Shown here: in pieces, positions 61,701-64,000 of the stretch | How the letters are laid out: every line of letters starts with the position of its first letter | Position numbering within the stretch: position 1 is the first letter of the stretch | NCBI RefSeq assembly: GCF_004136315.1 | Contig: NZ_CP029562.1 | Coordinates: 5,541,501-5,605,500 of the forward strand | DNA length: 64,000 bases | Direction: 5' to 3' | Source of the DNA: Mesorhizobium sp. Pch-S | GTDB taxonomy: Bacteria > Pseudomonadota > Alphaproteobacteria > Rhizobiales > Rhizobiaceae | Translations under genes and position numbers: made by a program | The notes under the pieces: generated by a model | Databases searched by the model: none | What the model was told of the DNA's origin: nothing | What the model saw: only the letters and a program-made list of their open reading frames with translations

Positions 61701-62033
61701 ATGGCTTACAAGGGCTGCATGCTGATCAGGAACGACAACGGCGAAGCCGCAGCCGCCTTCTACGACAAGCGGCGGCGCTGGCTGGACTATGTGTGCGAGT
61801 TGGACGAGTTGTCGGACCGAGCGTTTCGCGTCGGCTACTGGTTGGCCAAGCGCATGAATGGCCGTGACCAGTGCTGCTGGTATCAGCACGATCAGATCGC
61901 CAAAATTCTGGGAATGTCAGTCGACAAAGTTGCTCGTGCGATCCAGGAACTGGAGGGCAGGGGCGTGTTGATCGTGGTTAGAACTCACCGCAAGCCGAAC
62001 AGCTATTCGATCCGACTGCCGTTCGAGTTCTAG
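61701..62033 (+). CDS. Helix-turn-helix protein resembling phage replication initiators
   Basis: A 110-residue protein. ELSDRAFRVGYWLAKRMN and CCWYQHDQIAKILGMSVDKVARAIQELEGRGVL form a winged helix of the kind found in phage O/DnaD-like and RepA-like initiators (HTH_36 type); the wing ends THRKPNSYSIRLPFEF. Divergent from the early operon and possibly autoregulated through the paired operators. No ATPase or helicase-loader part is present. Confidence 0.8.
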   Translation: MAYKGCMLIRNDNGEAAAAFYDKRRRWLDYVCELDELSDRAFRVGYWLAKRMNGRDQCCWYQHDQIAKILGMSVDKVARAIQELEGRGVLIVVRTHRKPNSYSIRLPFEF

Positions 62034-62080
62034 GGCCGCAGATTTGCGGGTCAATTGGGCCGCAGAATTGCGGGTCCAAT
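62033..62080 (+). repeat. Two 24-bp direct repeats with inner dyads
   Basis: Units at 62033-62056 and 62057-62080 differ at three positions; each contains CCGCA-N4-TGCGG (CCGCAGATTTGCGG, CCGCAGAATTGCGG). They start at the stop codon of the HTH gene and precede an A+T-rich stretch (ATATATAAAG). They look like iterons or a double operator. Confidence 0.65.
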
Positions 62081-62163
62081 ATATAAAGCTGAATCTCTAA
62101 AGGTTAGCTCTGTAGATATCATGCTCTGAGGGGAGTCTAGATAGCTCTAGCGAGAGAGGGGCA

Positions 62164-62370
62164 ATGAAGGCAGTTGTGTTGGTGCTTCTGGTGATCATTG
62201 GGTTCATGGCGAACCAACTCGTCGTGATCGAAAATCAGCGTTACGCATTGATGGTCGGGATGTGCAAAAGCGCAACGTTAGCGGTGCCCGATGCAAACTG
62301 CCTCTCGCAGGTTCAGACTAGAACTTCCTGGCTGTGGCACCTGTACTACGGGCTGACATACCGACCCTGA
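62164..62370 (+). CDS. Small signal-anchored or secreted protein
   Basis: A 68-residue protein with a strong N-terminal hydrophobic helix (KAVVLVLLVIIGFMANQLVV) and two Cys (GMCKSAT, ANCLSQV). GAGAGAGGGG precedes the start. Unknown; similar small membrane proteins in phages serve in superinfection exclusion or lysis, without evidence here. Confidence 0.68.
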   Translation: MKAVVLVLLVIIGFMANQLVVIENQRYALMVGMCKSATLAVPDANCLSQVQTRTSWLWHLYYGLTYRP

Positions 62371-62378
62371 AACGAAAA

Positions 62379-62396
62379 CCCCGGCCGGAGCCGGGG
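62379..62396. terminator. Terminator between convergent phage genes
   Basis: CCCCGGC and GCCGGGG pair over CGGA, with AAAA before and TCTTGCTTT after. It lies between the small membrane gene (+) and the two-gene unit read from the minus strand. Confidence 0.75.
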
Positions 62397-62403
62397 TCTT
62401 GCT

Positions 62404-62592
62404 TTATTCGTTCACTTCTCGAAGCTTTCTCAATTCAGCTTCGAACGTTCGCTTAAACGCTCTTGAGGCTAACCCCACTGTTTTCCTGGTCGCTTGTTCC
62501 AGTACGCGCTTCTGTTGAACTAACGAGTCACTTCGCTGCGATTTCGTGCGATTGCCGGTTACCGCTTCCCGGCGCTCAAGCATTGTTGACAT
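62404..62592 (-). CDS. Small basic helical protein coupled to the proteasome-like gene
   Basis: A 62-residue, strongly basic helical protein (MSTMLERREAVTGNRTKSQR...KRTFEAELRKLREVNE). The start at 62592 has GGAGGA 5-10 bases upstream and overlaps the 3' end of the proteasome-like gene by 17 bases, so translation is probably coupled. The frame is open further, but without a ribosome binding site. It could be a substrate, regulator or DNA-binding partner; no family is recognised. Confidence 0.7.
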   Translation of the reverse strand: MSTMLERREAVTGNRTKSQRSDSLVQQKRVLEQATRKTVGLASRAFKRTFEAELRKLREVNE

Positions 62593-63862
62593 CGGGTCCT
62601 CCAGGATTTGCCTTGCGACTATGCTCATAAAAATACCCATTCACAAAGCGGAGATTTCGATCAGGATTGAAATAGTGCTTGCGTTTGATCCACACAAAAC
62701 CATCTCCCTTAGAAATCACGGCCACGTCGATCGCGCCGCCTACCGTTTCCAACTCGCGGGAGACGCGACGTTGTAAAGAGGTCAAACTCACTAGAGATTC
62801 CGCTAGGTTAGCGAGTTCGTCTTTTGGCAGGCTCATTGCCATCTCAATAATAGGTGACGCGAAGTACTCGCGGCGATGTCGTTCGTGGCCTTCCCAGAAC
62901 GCATGGACGGCAGCTTGAGTTGCATTTTCGATGGCTGGAGCAACTTTGGCCAGATCCTCGTCCGAATGACCAAGTAACTTCGCGGCGTTAACTACGCTGT
63001 TGAGAATCAGTTCGCCAACGCTCTCATGGATTAGCATCGAGTAAGCTGGATCTATGCCTTGCATGAAGCGTTCAACCATGTCGGTTTGAGCGAACGGAAG
63101 AATTACCCCGCTGTCCCGACGTGTCATATCGTGCTTATGCGTTTCCGCAATTTTCAAGCGGCCGCCAAGAATGCCGTCGACGTCGAATGAAATGAGCGAC
63201 GGGAGCAGATCTCGTTCCCCGAAACCGGCAATAACCAGGCCGGTCGCCGCTGGGGATGCCAGCATTCTTCGGATTGATGTCTCGCATAATTTTCGAGCTA
63301 GTGCTTGGTGGCCCAGTGCATGTCGCATCATCCCATTCGAACATGCCGAGTCTAGAGTGCCGGAAATGCGAGCGCTGATTGGTCCCCATTCCGCTTCAGT
63401 CAGAAACTCGGGCGCCGCCTCAAGTTCCGCTATGTACGCTAGGGCGAATTGCTCAAACTGCTTCGCGAACTCTTCTTGGTTCCTTGTCCCTTGGAACGCC
63501 TCTTGGGACACATTGATCAACGACGACTGAGCTATGGCTACAGCTACAGCATCCTCGTCGGATTGACCAAAGGGGAAGAATTCCTTCAGGAATTTTGTGA
63601 AGTTGTCGGCCCAATCGAACACAGTTGGGAAAGAGACGTTTGGCGTCTTTCGTCTATATTCCTTGACGATCGTCTCCCAGGGAAAGCCGATAAATTCAGC
63701 GTTCCCATAAATCATCGCACCGACAGGCTCGGTTTTGGAAAGAGAGAACAGTTTATCGACAGTGTCGTAGGTTTTCTGCCTGCCGCTTTGCGTCAATGTA
63801 ACTTTGCTGTCAGTAGCCAGCGCTACCGCGCTTTTGTTAAGGATAGCGATTTCGGCTGTCAT
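62576..63862 (-). CDS. Divergent proteasome/HslV-like Ntn-hydrolase
   Basis: A 428-residue protein starting at ATG 63862 (MTAEIAILNKSAVALATDSK). If Met is removed, Thr1 is exposed, Asp17 falls exactly where proteasome beta-subunits and HslV have Asp17, and Lys36 in TVDKLFSLS corresponds to Lys33 with a 3-residue shift. VGAMIYGNAEFIGFPWE (47-63) fits the beta-subunit LLGTMAGGAADCSFWE-type strand and helix. GLVIAGFGERDLLPSLISFDVDG (208-230) fits the later GYD...LYxxDPxG strand pair. An insert of about 90-130 residues lies between, and a helical C-terminal region of about 160 residues follows. The DNA is visibly richer in A+T than its neighbours and inverted, as in cargo genes. A TTG start 14 codons upstream is less likely. 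Confidence 0.7.
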   Translation of the reverse strand: MTAEIAILNKSAVALATDSKVTLTQSGRQKTYDTVDKLFSLSKTEPVGAMIYGNAEFIGFPWETIVKEYRRKTPNVSFPTVFDWADNFTKFLKEFFPFGQSDEDAVAVAIAQSSLINVSQEAFQGTRNQEEFAKQFEQFALAYIAELEAAPEFLTEAEWGPISARISGTLDSACSNGMMRHALGHQALARKLCETSIRRMLASPAATGLVIAGFGERDLLPSLISFDVDGILGGRLKIAETHKHDMTRRDSGVILPFAQTDMVERFMQGIDPAYSMLIHESVGELILNSVVNAAKLLGHSDEDLAKVAPAIENATQAAVHAFWEGHERHRREYFASPIIEMAMSLPKDELANLAESLVSLTSLQRRVSRELETVGGAIDVAVISKGDGFVWIKRKHYFNPDRNLRFVNGYFYEHSRKANPGGPDVNNA

Positions 63863-63994
63863 ACTCCCCCAAGCCCCTAATTCCCCTTGGAATGGGGTAA
63901 GCAATACTTGCTGAGTCGTCTAGTGCTGGTAGCCCAATGCACGGTTTTGGAGATAATTGACGTGCGTTCTTCGCATGTAACTTGCGGAGGAGAG

Positions 63995-64000
63995 ATGTCG
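63995..64000 (+). CDS. Start of a further gene, cut by the window edge
   Basis: The sequence GCGGAGGAGAG directly before ATG 63995 is a strong ribosome binding site, so a plus-strand gene probably begins here. Only two codons (Met-Ser) are visible. The interval 63863-63994 then serves as a divergent promoter region with the proteasome-like gene. Confidence 0.5.

Larger units (their letters stand above)
51428..64000. mobile_element. Prophage or related integrative element, left part (right end outside the window)
   Basis: Content is phage-like from the tyrosine integrase at 51550 to the window edge: excisionase-like protein, RecT, RecE-type exonuclease, HNH nuclease, MazG-like and macro-like proteins, many very small overlapping genes, and a divergent early promoter. 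No head, tail or lysis gene is seen, so a defective or non-phage integrative element is not excluded. The left border is taken as the tRNA-Pro gene, but no att repeat could be proven since the other end is not included. Confidence 0.8.

Overview
The window looks like chromosome of an alphaproteobacterium of the order Hyphomicrobiales, probably a Mesorhizobium-like member of the Phyllobacteriaceae. This is an inference from the GC-rich coding style, the block fabF-mltG-yicC-gmk, the block lptF-lptG-lptD-surA-pdxA-rsmA, an Omp25-type porin, an HdaA-type DnaA regulator and about 100-bp two-hairpin intergenic repeats of rhizobial type. No taxonomic search was run.

Layout. 1-3965 (+): fatty-acid and peptidoglycan genes (fabF end, mltG), a YicC ribonuclease, gmk and a small DnaB-like ATPase. 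4022-11626 (-): one tightly packed envelope operon, read lptF, lptG, lptD, surA-like, pdxA, rsmA. 12011-23867: housekeeping genes (pepA, holC, rlmJ, an SDR, uvrC, pgsA, moaD, moaE, ndk) with small secreted proteins, an outer-membrane barrel and a DinB protein. 24063-28308: a secreted protein with 14-residue Gly-rich repeats, an MFS transporter and an ABC-F gene cut in two by a frameshift. 28468-34236 (+): a molybdopterin oxidoreductase, then a MarR regulator with a Cys-rich tail heading a secreted protein, a thioredoxin-like protein, a glutamine amidotransferase and a MOSC protein. 34303-42888: GST/LysR divergent pair, a metal CDF exporter, a membrane protein behind a MerR-type promoter, sixA-like, purMN, a second CDP-alcohol transferase, an AI-2E permease and hdaA. 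42905-49244 (-): a GntR regulator, a cystathionine beta-lyase-like enzyme and a complete sugar-type ABC importer. 49379-51237: three unknown proteins, two of them membrane proteins.

From tRNA-Pro(UGG) at 51351-51427 to the right edge lies the left part of a prophage or related integrative element. A tyrosine integrase, an excisionase-like protein and about twenty small early genes run on the minus strand in an almost unbroken chain of stop/start overlaps. The chain holds a RecT annealing protein, a RecE-type exonuclease, an HNH nuclease, a MazG-like domain and a macro-like protein, plus two very small genes. It ends at a divergent promoter with paired palindromic operators. A replication-initiator-like winged-helix gene with two 24-bp direct repeats behind it faces the other way.

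The most interesting item is a cargo-like unit at 62404-63862. It is an A+T-richer, oppositely oriented gene whose product reads as a divergent proteasome/HslV-type Ntn-hydrolase: Thr directly after Met, Asp at mature position 17, a Lys near position 33, and the Gly-rich core strands. It overlaps a tiny basic helical protein at its 3' end. I know of no described phage system of this make-up, so it is the best candidate here for an undescribed function.
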